Below, in pieces: positions 33,801 through 46,193 of a DNA stretch of 64,000 bases. The stretch's first letter is position 1, and every line of letters begins with the position of its first letter. A program made the position numbers and the translations under genes. The DNA comes from Porites lobata (taxonomy: Eukaryota > Cnidaria > Anthozoa > Scleractinia > Poritidae), in NCBI GenBank assembly GCA_942486035.1, contig CALNXK010000022.1:331001-395000 (forward strand), given 5' to 3'. The notes under the pieces are model-generated. The model saw only the letters and a program-made list of their open reading frames with translations. It had not been told where the DNA came from and did not search any database.

Positions 33801-36800
33801 TTTACTTGCAACTGTATTTCTCTGCACTGGAAACTGTCCATGGGAACTTTTTTCTGCAATAGCTGCCTTGGTGTTCGTGAAGTTTAAGGGTGCGTTCGAT
33901 TGGGAAATCCGGATTTAGATTTTCAAAATCTAAATCCGGATTTCCCAATCGAACGCGAAATCCGAAAAAGGATTTCACCTCCGAGAAATCTGTCCTCAGG
34001 GTGGATTTCAGTTAAGAAATCCAAATCCGGATTTTTTGGATTTCCCTTTTTGCCGTTCGATTGGGAAATCTGAAAAAGGATTTGCAAAACTATTCTCGTG
34101 AACAGTGGTCTTCTCTTTGCTAGTATGCGTGCGCGTGCAAGACCGCTGTTCTTAAGGACAGTTTTTCAAATGCTTTTTCGGATTTGCCAATCAAACGGTA
34201 AAAATGAAAATCCAAAAACAGATATTTCAGCGTTGAAATCTGTTTTCGGATTTCGCGTTCGATTGCAAATCAGAAATCCGGATTTTAAAATCTAAATCCA
34301 GATTTCCCAATCGAACGCACCCTAAGCAAAATCTGTATCAGAGCGTTATCCAGATATTTTGGGGTGAAGTTTTTATGGTTAGAAATATGGTAAAAACTGC
34401 ACAATCTTGATGTTTGGCCAAGTAGAAAACGAAGCGCTTTTGAAATGCAATTTCACCTCATAGTAGTTTCAATAGCTCTAGCTGATTGCTAGAAAGAAGG
34501 ATTTGATTAGTACATATGTATAGAGGTGCTCTTAATTTGTTAGCAGTTTTGTAAATTAATATTTTGGACTACTTATGTGACTCCATAACTTACAAAATGA
34601 TGTACCAATAGTGCCAGCATGGCCCAGCTACAGTGTAGTGGTGTGGGAGCTGACTTCATGTGCAGGTGGTGATAGAGGCATAGGTTCGATCCTTGTGTAG
34701 CATTTTTTTGGGTCAGGTCTAGTGCCTGCTACTGGTAACATTGTAACCCAGTAGTACCGGCCGCATGGTCGGGTAGCCGGCAACTATACTGACTCCCCAA
34801 CCAGAACAAGACCCATCAAAGGGTGGATGAGCTCTGTTTCGAGCCAACAGCCAAATGTTGTGCAAATTCATTCCGCGGCCTTGTAGATATCTCTGGGAGG
34901 AAGAAAGGCTAAGGAGTAAACCCTACAGAAATCCAGAGTGGAGCCCCTAAGGAGGTTTGATAGTTAACTTGATTACCTTCCAGCAGCTCCTGCAGTCTCC
35001 ATTGTACATGTAGCTGGTGCCAAGTATACTCTCTTTTGAACTACATCAGTGATGCCGAGAGGCGGTTCCTGACAACTGTGCACCCCAGGATTTTTATAAT
35101 ATACACCGTCCAGGCTTGTGCCCTCTTCAGTGCTGCTGTTCACAGCATCAAAACCAACACAGGAGGCAGCAGTTACGAGTTATAAGCCCAGACCAAATGA
35201 CGTAGTTCCAGGCACTGCGGGTTGCCTCTGACAGTGGGAGGGATCATTGCACCCCACTAGGCAGTTACTGCCCGCCTCAAGCTGCCCCCAGCCAGTAAGG
35301 TGCTGACCGCCACCATCTGCCTGCTTCAATGGGTGCTTATAGCTCAGAGGAATGTCTGACGAGCAGACTGTAAATCTTGCACCAGGCAAACGTCAAAGAA
35401 TGCAGAAACAACCAATCTTGTGACTCACTAGCAAGCTGGAATGTCAGGACCATGTGTCCTGGCCTCTCCGATGATCTAAGTCAGGTTGATGACTCCAGGA
35501 AAATCACCATCATCAACCGCGAGCTCAAGCAGCTCAACATTGACATCGCTGCACTGGAGGAGACCAGACTTCAATCAAACGATAGCCTCAGAGAACAAGA
35601 CTACACGTTCTTTTGGCAAGGGATAGCTGACCACGACTCTTGGCCCTGCAGCATCTGCCACTTTGGTGTCGGCAGGTTGAATGAGAATGGGCAGAGGCTG
35701 TTGGAACTATGCTCTTACCACAACCTCTGTGTAACGTACTAAACACCTTCTTCTCAACCAAGCCTAAACGCAGAGTATCCTGGCACTACCCCAGATCCCG
35801 CCACAGGCACCAGCTGGACCCCTACTCACCTGTGTCCTCAGTACCCGTAGTTACCACAGTGCTCACTGCAACACTGCAGTGAGCTCTGTTTACAGGGCAT
35901 GATATTAGAATTAAACAGGCTTACACAGTCTGTCGCTCACTGTTAAGATTTCACGGGTCTGTGTACTGTTTTATTGCCTACCTGGCTATTTTACTGTTAC
36001 ATGCAGTATTATTATTTTTCTAAGACACTGAAAATTATTTTTCACCCTTGTAAATTGGTAAACAATTTCTTCATTTTAGGAAGCAGCTGTTCAACAACGA
36101 GAACTCATACTTGCCAAAAATGAACAACTTCAGAGAGAAATATTAGAGCTCAAGTAAGCTGAATAATTTATCATCGTTTTGGTTATTAATATTAATATGC
36201 ATTTTTATGTCTTGAACCAAGAGGCGGTGTTTTTTTCTTCTTATGGCCATCTGTTTAAAGATCTTTAAGATTTGTTAAAGCAACAACATCAACAATGACT
36301 TTACATAATACATGTAATCAGAAACTGAGTGCTCTTTTTGATGCCCAGAGTGCAGCTTTTCTGAGCTGCTAGATTTCAACTTTTTCCTCAGGGGAGTATC
36401 GTGGAGCATCATGCAGCCCCCAGATGTATCTGGTTCGCGGTCATCACTAACCCCTGGTTACACTGTATCTCTGAAGAAGCAACTTGCTCTGATGCAAATG
36501 TTGTCAGCCTTGGCATATAACCTTGGACAAATAAAACTTAACATTCCTATTCTGACCTCTGACACCAATCCATGGTGACCTTTGGCCTTGTGAACTGTGG
36601 TTTTACTTCAATCTGTAATTTTAGGTCAAATTGCACAATTTACAATACAGGATCACTCAAGGGTTGGTTTTATGCACACCTCCCCCCACCCCACTGAAGT
36701 ATACATTCAAACCACAGCCTTCATGTGGATCATGTAAAAGTTTTATGCCCTGTTTGTTAGGCGTAAGTACAACATATAATAATAATGGTACTTATTTTTT

Positions 36801-39800
36801 TTATCCAGAGCAAAAAGAGCAGAAGAAGAACAGCAAGTGAAAAAGGTAAAAATGTTCAGTATAACAAAAACAAAATTTCTTCAGACTTTCTCACAAGTTT
36901 TGTGACCTATACCTGTAAGTGCTTTATCCACCATACCATAATTATTTTGTTTCTTCTCAGTGAATTCCTTGCAATTGCATTTGCCTCAACAGCTTGAAGA
37001 AGAAGTTCAAGAGCTGGAACAAGATGTGAGCGAGCTAAACAAACAACAGGCAAGTACACCATTCCCAAGAAATACCATAAAAGACAGTTTCATTAGGTGA
37101 CAGTTCAAAGAGGACCATCCAGAGAAGAGGGAGGGGGCTACCAATTCCATTTCCTCTACCCAGCTCATAGCCTGCATACACCCACAATCCCAATGCCCCC
37201 TGCTTCTTAGTAGGAATAATGGTGAGAGAAAGGCTGCAGCTTACAGTATGTACATGTTTATTGCCTTTGAAGCTAAAGAAATTATTTTGCAGAGTGGGTG
37301 GTAGCCTTTTTTTGTACATTGTTTGCGTTATCTTCATAGCCTACTGTGTGGCATAATGTTTTTGTGGAAGTTTATTTTTGTGGAAATTGTCTGTTTTTTA
37401 CATGAGGGAACAAATTTTTGCAAATTTAGATTTCTGGCTTTATTGCTAGAAAAAAAGTCTTGCGTTACAATAATTAACAAGCAAAAAATTGGTATTCCTG
37501 TTTTGGCAGCAGACTTTTTGTCACATTGCAAAAAAGTAATTAATTAATTACTTTGTTCAATGTTTTCAACTGTTTTTGTGTTCTTCTTTTATAGGCTGCA
37601 GAAATGAAAGAAATTCAGCAACTCAAGACTTCCAATGCAGAACTCAGTTCAAAAAAGGTGAATTTTTTTTCATAATCTCAAAAGTTACTGTTTTTCTGAT
37701 TTATATATAAATTAGGCTAGCATACAGGCGACGGGAATTGCATATACATGCTTGTCCCTTGCATGTAATAATCTGCCATACTGAATGCAAATTGTACACG
37801 CATGTAAAAAAAATACAAACAAAAATAGACGAGAAAATACAAGCAAATTTTTTCGGAAACTGTGAGTAAAGTTTTACTCATACAACTGTAGATTGCGTGT
37901 ATTTGACAACTTTCATCTTTGGCTGAAATCTGTGAAGTGATGAACGACGATCTCTCGCCCTCAAACTGTACTTTAAATATCGGTCATATTTTGGGAAAAA
38001 ATCAGAATGATCTTTTCTCTCACCAGGCCAGCTACAAAATTACTGTCGATTAGGTTTCTGACTTTGTAGACAAATATTTGTACAGTTTAATCATTGAATC
38101 CTCTTCTAAAATTTCCCAAAGCTCTTTGTTACAGCATTGAAACTAAAATGATTCACTGTTTGTTCAAATGTTTTCAAGCTGGACATGATGTACGGCATGT
38201 GCACTTTGATTATTTTTACTTCAATTTGTGATAAGTTATTATTGTTTGATGTGTAAAATTTTACACGCATGTTTTTTGCATGTGAATCCACCATTATTGT
38301 ATGCAATTTACATGGGTCATATGCAAATGCTGCAATTCCCGTGGCCTGAACTTAAACCCCTGAGTGAACAGTTTTCTCCTCTAATAATGTACAACAGTGC
38401 ACCTCAGATTCAAACCCACCAACCATGACGGATCAGTCACAAGCAACCTCAGTAAAAATAGTCCCAATCTATAAATCAAACACTTGCAGTATGCAATATG
38501 CGGTTAAAATGTTGTGATAAACAACTAAGTGACTATTGTGAGACAAAAGATAAATAAACCAGCTAAAATGTACGAATACCGCAATGATAAATAATAATTA
38601 TCATTCATGACAATAATGTTGTTGTTGTTTTTTTGTTTTCATCAGGCTGAGATAAAAGTGAATTTAGCTGGACTGAAGCAAGACTGTGAAATTTTTAAGT
38701 CCAAGATTGTAAATTCACCTGCAAGATTCAAAGGGGTAAGTTAGAATGAAGCAAACTGGTCAGAGATTTCAAAAATGGTGCTGACAACTGCAAGCAAGAA
38801 CATTTTTCAACTTAATTACTGATCCTGATGAATAGAACAGTAAACTTGTGTATTTTGTTTGGACCTGACATTGCGTAAGATTCAGGGACCAGTTGTTAAG
38901 ACGTGATTTGCGTCAGCAAAAAAAAGCCTTTTATGTAAGTGTAAAAACGTACATTTAAGTAGCTTTAAATGCCCAAAAAATGGAGCGCTGATGTCCGGAG
39001 AGAGGGGAAACCAAAATGAGCGCACCGTCGGCCTCCAGTTTGTAAATCAGATGACTACAAGCATTTCGAGCTACTACCGTAAAATAAGGACTCTAAAAAT
39101 ACCTTCTGCTTTAATTTATGAATTCAACAAAATATTATTAATGACAACATTGACAGGTAACAGTGAATTGTTACCCTCTGACATCATAGATTTTACAATG
39201 TTGCTGGCTCTTCGTCAAAGTAACCAATGGTATATAGCACATGCTACTGAGGCCAACCCATAAAAGAGTAGTTTGTGTGGTTGCTGCCAGAACTACAATG
39301 TATTAGTAAACTAAACATTTGCATTTCTTTCTCTTGTTTTAGGAATTGGCCCGCTTGACAAGTGCAGTGCAGTCCGTTAAGGAAGCCAGAGATGAGAGAA
39401 GTGCTAGGCTGCAGGAAATATGTGCTCAAGAGGAAAGCAGCCTGCAATTTTCTGAGGTGCATAGACTATTATATGACTGTTCAACAGAAGTAACAGTGAC
39501 AGTCAAGATGCACATAAAAAATTAATAAGTCAAGCCCACGAGGCTTGCGCTTTTGCATTAAACCGGTTTCGGTGGAATAAAGCACCCAAGAGTATTGCTA
39601 CTGTAGCATTGAATTTTCTTACCATTTTGTTTCAGTTTCTTCTGCCTTTTGGTATACCAGTCAGGCTGTCATCAATCTCACAATTTTTTGATAATATGAT
39701 GTGACAGCTACCATTATTTTTTTTCAGCAATGGTATTTCATGCATAACCTTCCATAGCAACTTGTATCCCCAGTGCCCCAACCATTTTTTACTCCTCACA

Positions 39801-42800
39801 CTCATACCAGGTCCTCACACTAACTGAAGGCCAAGGCTGTGCTCTAGCTGTGCCCAGTGGCCCCTTGCACCTAACTTTTGCTTCCGGGCTCTTAGAAAAT
39901 CTTAGATTTCTCTTAGGAATCATTGAGGGGGGTAGCCTGGATTCTGGGCTCTCTTCAGTTTTCCCTAGAGTACAGCCTTGAAGGCCTGAAAAAATGCCGT
40001 ACAGGGACTAGGCAGATACCTACAGTGTAAGAGTATCCACATTGTTTCTCACCAACCCTCAATGCCTTCATTAATTGCCATATTTTTACCTTTTTGCATT
40101 TGATAGGACAGTCAAACAGCATTGAAGACAATTTCGGGAATAAGACAAGACATGGAAAGATTGCGGTAATTAAATCACTGTCCTGTAACCTGAGGAATAG
40201 AGAAAAAACAGATAGTGCCTCAGAATAGAAACACTAGTATGAAGTACCCCTAACCTTTTTTTGCATAATTATTCCTGTCAGTGATGAGACTGCCAAGCTT
40301 GAAGACCTCCGAGATAAAAATATCAGCCTGAAAGATGAGCTCAGAAACATGACAGCTAAGTTAGAGGTAATCTACCGTTGTATGTATTTTTGGATGCCCT
40401 GACCATTTGTTTCAATACTTACAGTAGCTTTAGTTAATACTTTATATATACATCTACAATGTAATTTAGAGCCTTCATTTCGCTTCAGGTGACTTTGTAA
40501 TCCACACTTTATTAGCAAACTTTACAGTCAATGTCACTCAATGATTATTCAACATTAATTTTGATAATAATGTTAATTATTTGCCATGAAATTGCTCTGT
40601 TTCAGTCAATTTTTATTTCTGCATTGTTTTTGGGTATGGTAATGTATGCTAATGAATTTAAAACAAAAGAAAAACAAAAATCAACGGGGTGCAAAGAAAG
40701 TCAGTTTTACAGCATGCCATTCGGGCAAGCTATAGCTAGCACGTACTAGCCCACAAGTAATTTCAACTAGCCCCAAAACCCTTTTTGATTAGCAGGAATG
40801 ATTACAATCCTTCCGTAATTTGAATTTCCCCCAAAAACAGCACTTGCCTGTTAAGCGAGTTAAGAACAAAAACTACTGGCCCGATATCTAAATCCACTAG
40901 CTCCAGGCTATCAGACATGCCTTTCTTTGCACACTGATTAACTTAAATAAAAAAATTAACTACAACATAATTTATACAATGAGGCAAGTTTCAGTTAAAA
41001 ACTTGTTTCCATACATGTCAGACATTATCCTGAGAAACGCAGGTCGTGACATCAACAAAAACTAGGCAATTGCATTATTTTAACTGCATGCTGTAAATGC
41101 ACCACCTTTAAAATATGAATAAATCACTGATTATCACTAACAAGAAAGTTTCTTGTCTTTTTCACAGCCAGAAAATGTAACCTGTTTAAGGTCCTTTCAC
41201 GGACCGCAATATGAGATTTCCCAGTACCCTTTAATAATTATACTTCAACAAGTTAAACCCCTGTACCCTTTCATATACTTAAAGCCTGAAAAAGGTACCC
41301 CATTTGGGCTACCCTCCCCATATAGGCCATTGTAGGGAGTACCCCCTCCCCTCCTTGGACTTTTGATAGGTCATGCTCATGGACAGCACGCTTTTTCCAT
41401 ACATGTGTATGCAATCATTGTCACATGACACAAAAACTCCATTACGAATTTTTGGCAACTGCATTTTTGTCATTAAAAATGTACATAAAATAGTTAATGT
41501 AAATGGTTTTCTGTTTGTAATTATAGCAACTTCGTCGGCAGCAAGCATCAAAACAGGACAAAGTGTCCAGGCTCATGCGGCAGCATGACAGAAAGGTTGC
41601 TGCTTCACATGATACAAGTGATCAGTTACAAAGGTACCGACATGTACATGCATCACAACTTCTCTCATTGGTTAAGCAAATGCACAAGAAATTCCTTACT
41701 GAAAGAAAATGACGAAGAGCTAGCTTCCACAACTTAGTGCAATAGAGAAACTGCAGGGCTACCGATCAGACAGTCTAGCTATTCTTTTCCCATCTGAAGA
41801 TTTTCTTTGGTGACAAAAGTTAAGTGCATATTTTGATAATATTGGGAAATTGACCCTAATAATAAATACTTGCAGAGACCCATTTTTTTGGAGGGCACAA
41901 AAATATCGCCGACTATATCTTATTGATACATATACAAATGATCATGTAGCATTGCTGACTACAGTGTATGAATAACTTTTCAGTTCTTACTTACAAAAAT
42001 ATGCTTTCATGAGTCAAATTATTTCCATTTTAAATCAAGACATGTTTAACGTTCCTACTGAAATTTAAAATGTCAAAAAACTGTGATTGATCAGCATCTT
42101 ACAATTTCTGTTAGATCTGCTGTTTTTAAAAAACGCAGCTTGCGTGTAAAAGTAAGAGAGGAAATTTGTCTACGTTAAATACACACATCTTGCATGTAAT
42201 TTAAGCTGTGTGTCAATGTTCGTGTAAAATTTTACATGTGTCTTTTGCGTGTAAATCCACCATATTGCACGCAATTTACACGCGTGTAAGCGCTGCAATG
42301 CCTGTAGCATGTACTACATACCCCAACACCTTTACAGTATATTCAAGGCAACATAATTATTTACATAAAATAATATACCTAACCAGTTAAAAACTTTTCT
42401 GTTTTAGGGAGCAAGCACATTTAACAAAAAATATAGCAGAGAAAGATAATTACCTGGAGCAATTGAACAGTGAGATGAACAGCCTGTCAGAGATGGTTTG
42501 CTTTGCATTAATTTAGTTCAACTTATCATATATATTATATTAAAATATTTAACAATTATTCCTCGAGCCTGAATGGGCTATTGACTCAGAGGCCACGAGG
42601 GCTAGAGGAATAATTGTTTTAGTTATCCAACTTAGAAGTTGCTCAAAAATATCGAGACAAAACAATTAACTTTAGCTACTTAAAGCTAGACTTTAATCCT
42701 TTTTTGCCACCAAAAAACTACTAGTGGGCTATAACATGTAGCCTAGCAGTAGCTCAACCAATCAGAATGCAGCATTGTTAATAGACCACTAGCTGGATTG

Positions 42801-45800
42801 TACTAATTAATATTATTTGCCAGGTTGCTCACAATGTAGCTGACAAATGTACAGGGTACATACTATGGTATAAATTTCCCCTTTATAATACACGTTTGTC
42901 CTGCTACGGTAACAGTCACGATTAAGAACCAGAGTACCTGTCTGGCTAAATTTTGACAGTTAGGCCCTCTATACAAGAACCTGTTTAGCCTAAAATTTGA
43001 AACAGGTTCTTTTCTTTTAAAATCTATCATGTACAATAATACACAATAATATTATTGGGCAGATACCATGAATGATCAATTAAGTGGTGCTGGTCAAATA
43101 TATACCTGATTGAAAAAATGTTGTCACTAAGAATTATAAACCATGAACGATGAGGTTTCAAGGATTTACGGGTATAATATGTTCATTAGCAAAGCAAATT
43201 CAAAGTTCTTTTGACAAGAGTTTACATTGTCACAATATACTCGTGTGGATGCAAATCCCTAGAGTGCTATGTTTAAGGAATGCTGTTGTCTTTTCAGTTT
43301 CTTTTTTGTCTTCCAAGAAAGCGTTTAGATCCTGTCTTATGATTTTCAAGTGTGTGTTAGCAACATGGCCACGCTCTTTAACTGTAAACATCTCTTATTC
43401 AGTCCAACACAGGTGAAGTTGTGAGCTTATCACCATGAAAACTAGAAACTGTTTGACGTTTTTTGGAAATGCATTGACGCGAGAAGCTTCAGTAATGTAA
43501 ACATTTTATTTTCTGAAAAGAACTTTAAATTTGCAATGCTAATAAAGTTCTACCCATAAATCCATGAGGTCCCATCATTCATGGTTTATTATACTTAAAA
43601 TTTCAAGCGACAACGTTTTTTTTTAATCTGGTGTATATATATAGTTTTTGCTGCACCTTTATTAAAATAACCATAAGTGGGCACCACGCCCCTCTTGATT
43701 AAGCACCGCACCTTTAACAGGGAAAATGAAATAAGTGCCATAGCGCTTAATCGATCATTAATTTTACGGTGTAAATCAACATTCAGAATTCTCTTTGGAG
43801 ACATAGCTGGGTGTCTTGTCACTTCAAGTGCAAAGTAATGGCATGCATTTTTATACAAGGAATAAGCTGAATATACCACTAAATACTCTTAGCTTCATTT
43901 TTTTTTCTTCCAAAAATAAGAATACATTTAGAACCTACAAAGCCTAAATTTGTGCTAATTACCATTATTTATGTAAGAACCTGTAAATGGACTAACTTAG
44001 AAAATGCAGTTTCTTAGTTGCTGGATTTTACTGTATTTTCTGCTTCCAATATTGTCCTTTAATGAGCAGAGCAGCAGTGCAGCTCCCCATAGGTGGTTTT
44101 TAATGTATTTGAGTGTGAATTCATTTGGAAGATAATAAATAATAATTATTGTTGATAAATTATTTAAATCTTTGTGTACAGATTAAACGTGAGGAGGATC
44201 TTCATGAAGAAGACATGGACAAGCTACACACAGCCTATCAGACACTACTAGGGCAGGTGTGATAACCAATAATAATCTGATGGTGTGCGTGGAATAAAGC
44301 CCCATGTCATGAGACACTTATTTGTTTAGAATGCTTATAAAAACTCCTCTTCCCTTTTTCTCATTGATCATAATTATAATAAATTGTGTAATACCTGTAA
44401 ATCAAGGGGGGAGGGACACGTGCACAGGCCATATTCCACACACCATTTTCAATATTAAATAATAAATAATTATTTAACTCATCACCAATAGATGAACTTG
44501 GGTGCTGGTGCATACGAAGTTGGTGTAGCCAGAATTGCTCTAGCACAAGAAAAGGAGTCGTCCATAGCAAACCTGAGAGGGGGCCCTGCCAGGCATCATC
44601 ACATTGAACTGTTCAGTATAACACTTACAATGTACTGGCCAATACTTATCTAGCCCTGAAATGAAGAGGGGGGAGGGTTGGAAAAAACAAAGCATGAAAA
44701 GGCAAGCAAGCAGCAAAGCTATAGCAGAGACACTTTGTGAAGAAACTGCAAGGAAGCAACTGTGTATACAAGTCATGAGGTGTCCCTGCTAAGGGCATCA
44801 GGACACTCCAGGCATAGTTGGGAAAACCAGCTGACCAGCTTTGGGTCGAGGTTATTTTTGCTAAAATTGCATTGAAACTATTAGAAACCAACATCTAAAA
44901 CCCCAACTTCTCAACTTTTCCAAGAAATGTTTCTAAGTCCTTGGACACAGTCCATACATCTCCTAGTCTGTCCACAGATGTTTGTTCATTTTTTGTTTTC
45001 AATTTGCTTTTGTGCATAGTGTACAAGAGAGAAAAAACTACCCCACCCCCTTTTGGAAGCAGTCATTTACAGCCAAATTCCCCACACAACTTTTTGCTTT
45101 CATACATGCACCCAATGATCTCTGAAGAGACAATAACTAGAGGGTCTGAGGCAGTATATCTCACTTTTTTAACCTCATAACAGCCATTTTGTAGTTAAAT
45201 CACTCGCCTGTGTCTTGTGTCTCCACTCGAGTTTTGACAATTTTCTATGTCCTATAACAGCGTCTGTCTACATTAGAGAGATCAAGCATCGCGTTTACGG
45301 CAAATGGCAAATGTCAGATTCAAGTTGAGAAATGAGCCGATAAAAACAGCTTTAAACAATATTCTTACGGATAGAATTGGCGTGAATCTACCAATTTTCA
45401 TGTAATATATCAAACATGAGATGCAGTGTTTTATCACCAGATGAAACACCGAGAAGAGAGTTGAAAATACGACGCGCAGCGGAGTATTTTTGACGAACTT
45501 CGAGGTGTTTCATCTTGTGATGAAACACTGTGTCGAATGTTTGATATTTCTTCTCAAACAAAATCATTTTTGAAGGAGAAATTAAGGGTGCAAATACTAA
45601 GCAGTGTTTCATCCGATTTCCAAACACTCATTAAACATTAATTTCCTTTGTATTTTCCTTAATGAATTATTAATGAGTTTGAGAAGAAGTTATAATAAAC
45701 AGTTAAACGACGAGTAAAGGAAAAACGTGGTCACGTGGTACAAATTCACGTTTGCCGTTTGTCATAAACGCGATGCTTAATCTCTCTTGCTATTCGGTCA

Positions 45801-46001
45801 AGGATAGCTTTAATATGTAATATCACTTGAGGCAGGGATTTACAGTTAATTGTACTCATGAAGAATGAGCAGCTGTTTGTTGCCATCATCTAAATGTGGG
45901 AAGCTTATTGTATGTGTGATATTCTGTGTCATTTACAGCTGGAAAGCTACCATCAAGGACTCAATCGAGGCTGGGATAAAGTCAGGACAGTCTTCAACTA
46001 A
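27859..46001 (+). CDS. NUF2: Kinetochore protein Nuf2 (NDC80 complex subunit)
   Basis: Eighteen exons: 27859-27972, 28076-28147, 30320-30402, 31673-31734, 32405-32432, 33517-33586, 36080-36153, 36809-36845, 36993-37049, 37595-37657, 38646-38735, 39343-39456, 40107-40165, 40282-40366, 41527-41633, 42408-42495, 44182-44256 and 45939-46001. Every phase matches and the product is 446 aa (human NUF2 is 464). The N-terminal 140 residues fit the calponin-homology head: MASTVKLGFPVLTNEEAVAN opens the protein, then MFYIGVLSYFGI, FTIFDLVSPKPKRT and SAIVNFTKFR follow, the last matching the Nuf2 LSGIINFIHFR motif. The rest is coiled coil, including KIVNSPARFKG as in the human KIVDSPEKLKN. The protein pairs with Ndc80 to bind spindle microtubules at kinetochores. 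Intron 9 has a GC donor. Introns carry many MITEs and a LINE fragment. Confidence 0.95.
28318..28634. mobile_element. Inverted-repeat element with GGAGGGGCTTATA minisatellite
   Basis: Ends ACCGTAAAATTCCGAAAAT and TTTTCGGAATTTTACGGT are inverted copies. The inside is a run of GGAGGGGCTTAT-like units of variable spacing. It lies in NUF2 intron 2. Confidence 0.75.
29595..29824. mobile_element. CAGGGTGCAAAGAAAGTCAG family element, copy 1
   Basis: It starts CAGGGTGCAAAGAAAGTCAG and ends near CTTTCTTTGTACACTC, an inverted match. The interior shares CCACTAGCCCCAGGCTATC and TTGCCATTCGAGCAAG with the copy at 40686-40936. It is in NUF2 intron 2. The open frame on the minus strand is a by-product. Confidence 0.65.
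30876..31555. mobile_element. hAT-like MITE with 5-bp duplication TGTGT
   Basis: Ends CAGGGCTTGAAAAAA and TTTTTTTCGAGCCCTG are inverted. TGTGT flanks both sides (30871-30875 and 31556-31560). 680 bp, no transposase frame. It is in NUF2 intron 3. Confidence 0.75.
32267..32308. repeat. (TGC)n-(ACA)n microsatellite
   Basis: About five TGC units followed by about seven ACA units, in NUF2 intron 4. Confidence 0.9.
32451..32727. mobile_element. hAT-like MITE, CAG.GCTCGAC ends
   Basis: Ends CAGTGCTCGACGTTCAGA and CTCAATGTCGAGCCCTG are inverted near-copies. The flanks CCTGC and CCTAC could be a 5-bp target duplication with one change. It starts 19 bases after the donor of NUF2 exon 5. Confidence 0.65.
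33284..33480. mobile_element. Tc1/mariner-like MITE (TA-CAGTCAAACCCC)
   Basis: TA flanks both sides. Ends CAGTCAAACCCC and GGGGTTTGACTG are perfectly inverted. The interior repeats TATGGACACCT. 197 bp, ending about 36 bases before NUF2 exon 6. Confidence 0.8.
33888..34322. mobile_element. Harbinger-like MITE with TAA duplication
   Basis: Ends GGGTGCGTTCGATTGGGAAA and the inverted TTTCCCAATCGAACGCACCC are near-perfect. TAA flanks both sides (33885-33887 and 34323-34325). Inside, AAATCCGGATTT palindromes and further inverted AATCGAACG copies recur. A 3-bp TWA duplication and GG ends fit PIF/Harbinger. Confidence 0.85.
34620..35880 (+). mobile_element. Truncated LINE with APE-type endonuclease fragment
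   Basis: A plus-strand frame (35377-35742) has SWNVRTM, then IAALEETRLQ and YTFFWQG, the first motifs of an apurinic-type endonuclease of non-LTR retrotransposons. It then jumps directly to NENGQRLLELCSYHNLC, which belongs about 100 residues further on in such proteins, so the middle is deleted. A stop follows, and the frame resumes with STKPKRRVSWHYPRSRHRHQ. The upstream 700 bases look like the 5' untranslated part. No reverse transcriptase is present. It lies in NUF2 intron 6. Confidence 0.7.
37700..38345. repeat. Repeat with GCGTGTAAA words, copy 1
   Basis: The right part (GTGTAAAATTTTACACGCAT, then a TGTGAATCCACCAT stretch) recurs at 42208-42300. The ends GGCGACGGGAATTGCA and TGCAATTCCCGTGGCC are inverted, indicating a mobile element of about 620 bp. 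It is in NUF2 intron 10. Confidence 0.55.
40686..40936. mobile_element. CAGGGTGCAAAGAAAGTCAG family element, copy 2
   Basis: GGGGTGCAAAGAAAGTCAG on the left and CTTTCTTTGCACACTG on the right are inverted. The interior is shared with 29595-29824. It is in NUF2 intron 14. Confidence 0.65.
42118..42310. repeat. Repeat with GCGTGTAAA words, copy 2
   Basis: Contains GTGTAAAATTTTACATGTG and GCGTGTAAATCCACCAT, shared with the right part of 37700-38345. It ends near GCTGCAATGCCTGTAGC. It is in NUF2 intron 15, shortly before exon 16. Confidence 0.5.
45270..45790. mobile_element. Inverted-repeat element in the last NUF2 intron
   Basis: AGAGAGATCAAGCATCGCGT on the left is inverted on the right as ACGCGATGCTTAATCTCTCT, with the match continuing inward as GGCAAATGGCAAA versus TTTGCCGTTTGTC. 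Internal copies of GATGAAACAC lie in both orientations. Confidence 0.7.
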
Positions 46002-46187
46002 TAAACAAGAGTAAATATAGTGTCTGATGTACAGAAAAAGTGTTATTTTCTTGTATTGTTCATAGTACTAAACATGTAGCTACAGTTACTGTACATTTAA
46101 GGTAATTCACTTGAAAATGATGTACCATCCAGATTTTGTTCAAACTTGACACAAATGTCAGCTATATATAGGACATTCAAAAACTGC

Positions 46188-46193
46188 AATAAA
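46188..46193 (+). terminator. Likely NUF2 polyadenylation signal
   Basis: An AATAAA hexamer lies about 190 bases past the NUF2 stop and is followed by a GT-rich stretch (CTGTGTGCTTGTAATTCTGAG falls in it). Another AATAAA overlaps the stop codon at 46000-46005 and is less likely to be used. Confidence 0.4.

Noticed and set aside
34620..34710. tRNA or tRNA-derived SINE, because of GGTTCGATCC
   Set aside because: No box A at the right distance and no cloverleaf. It sits in the LINE fragment context.
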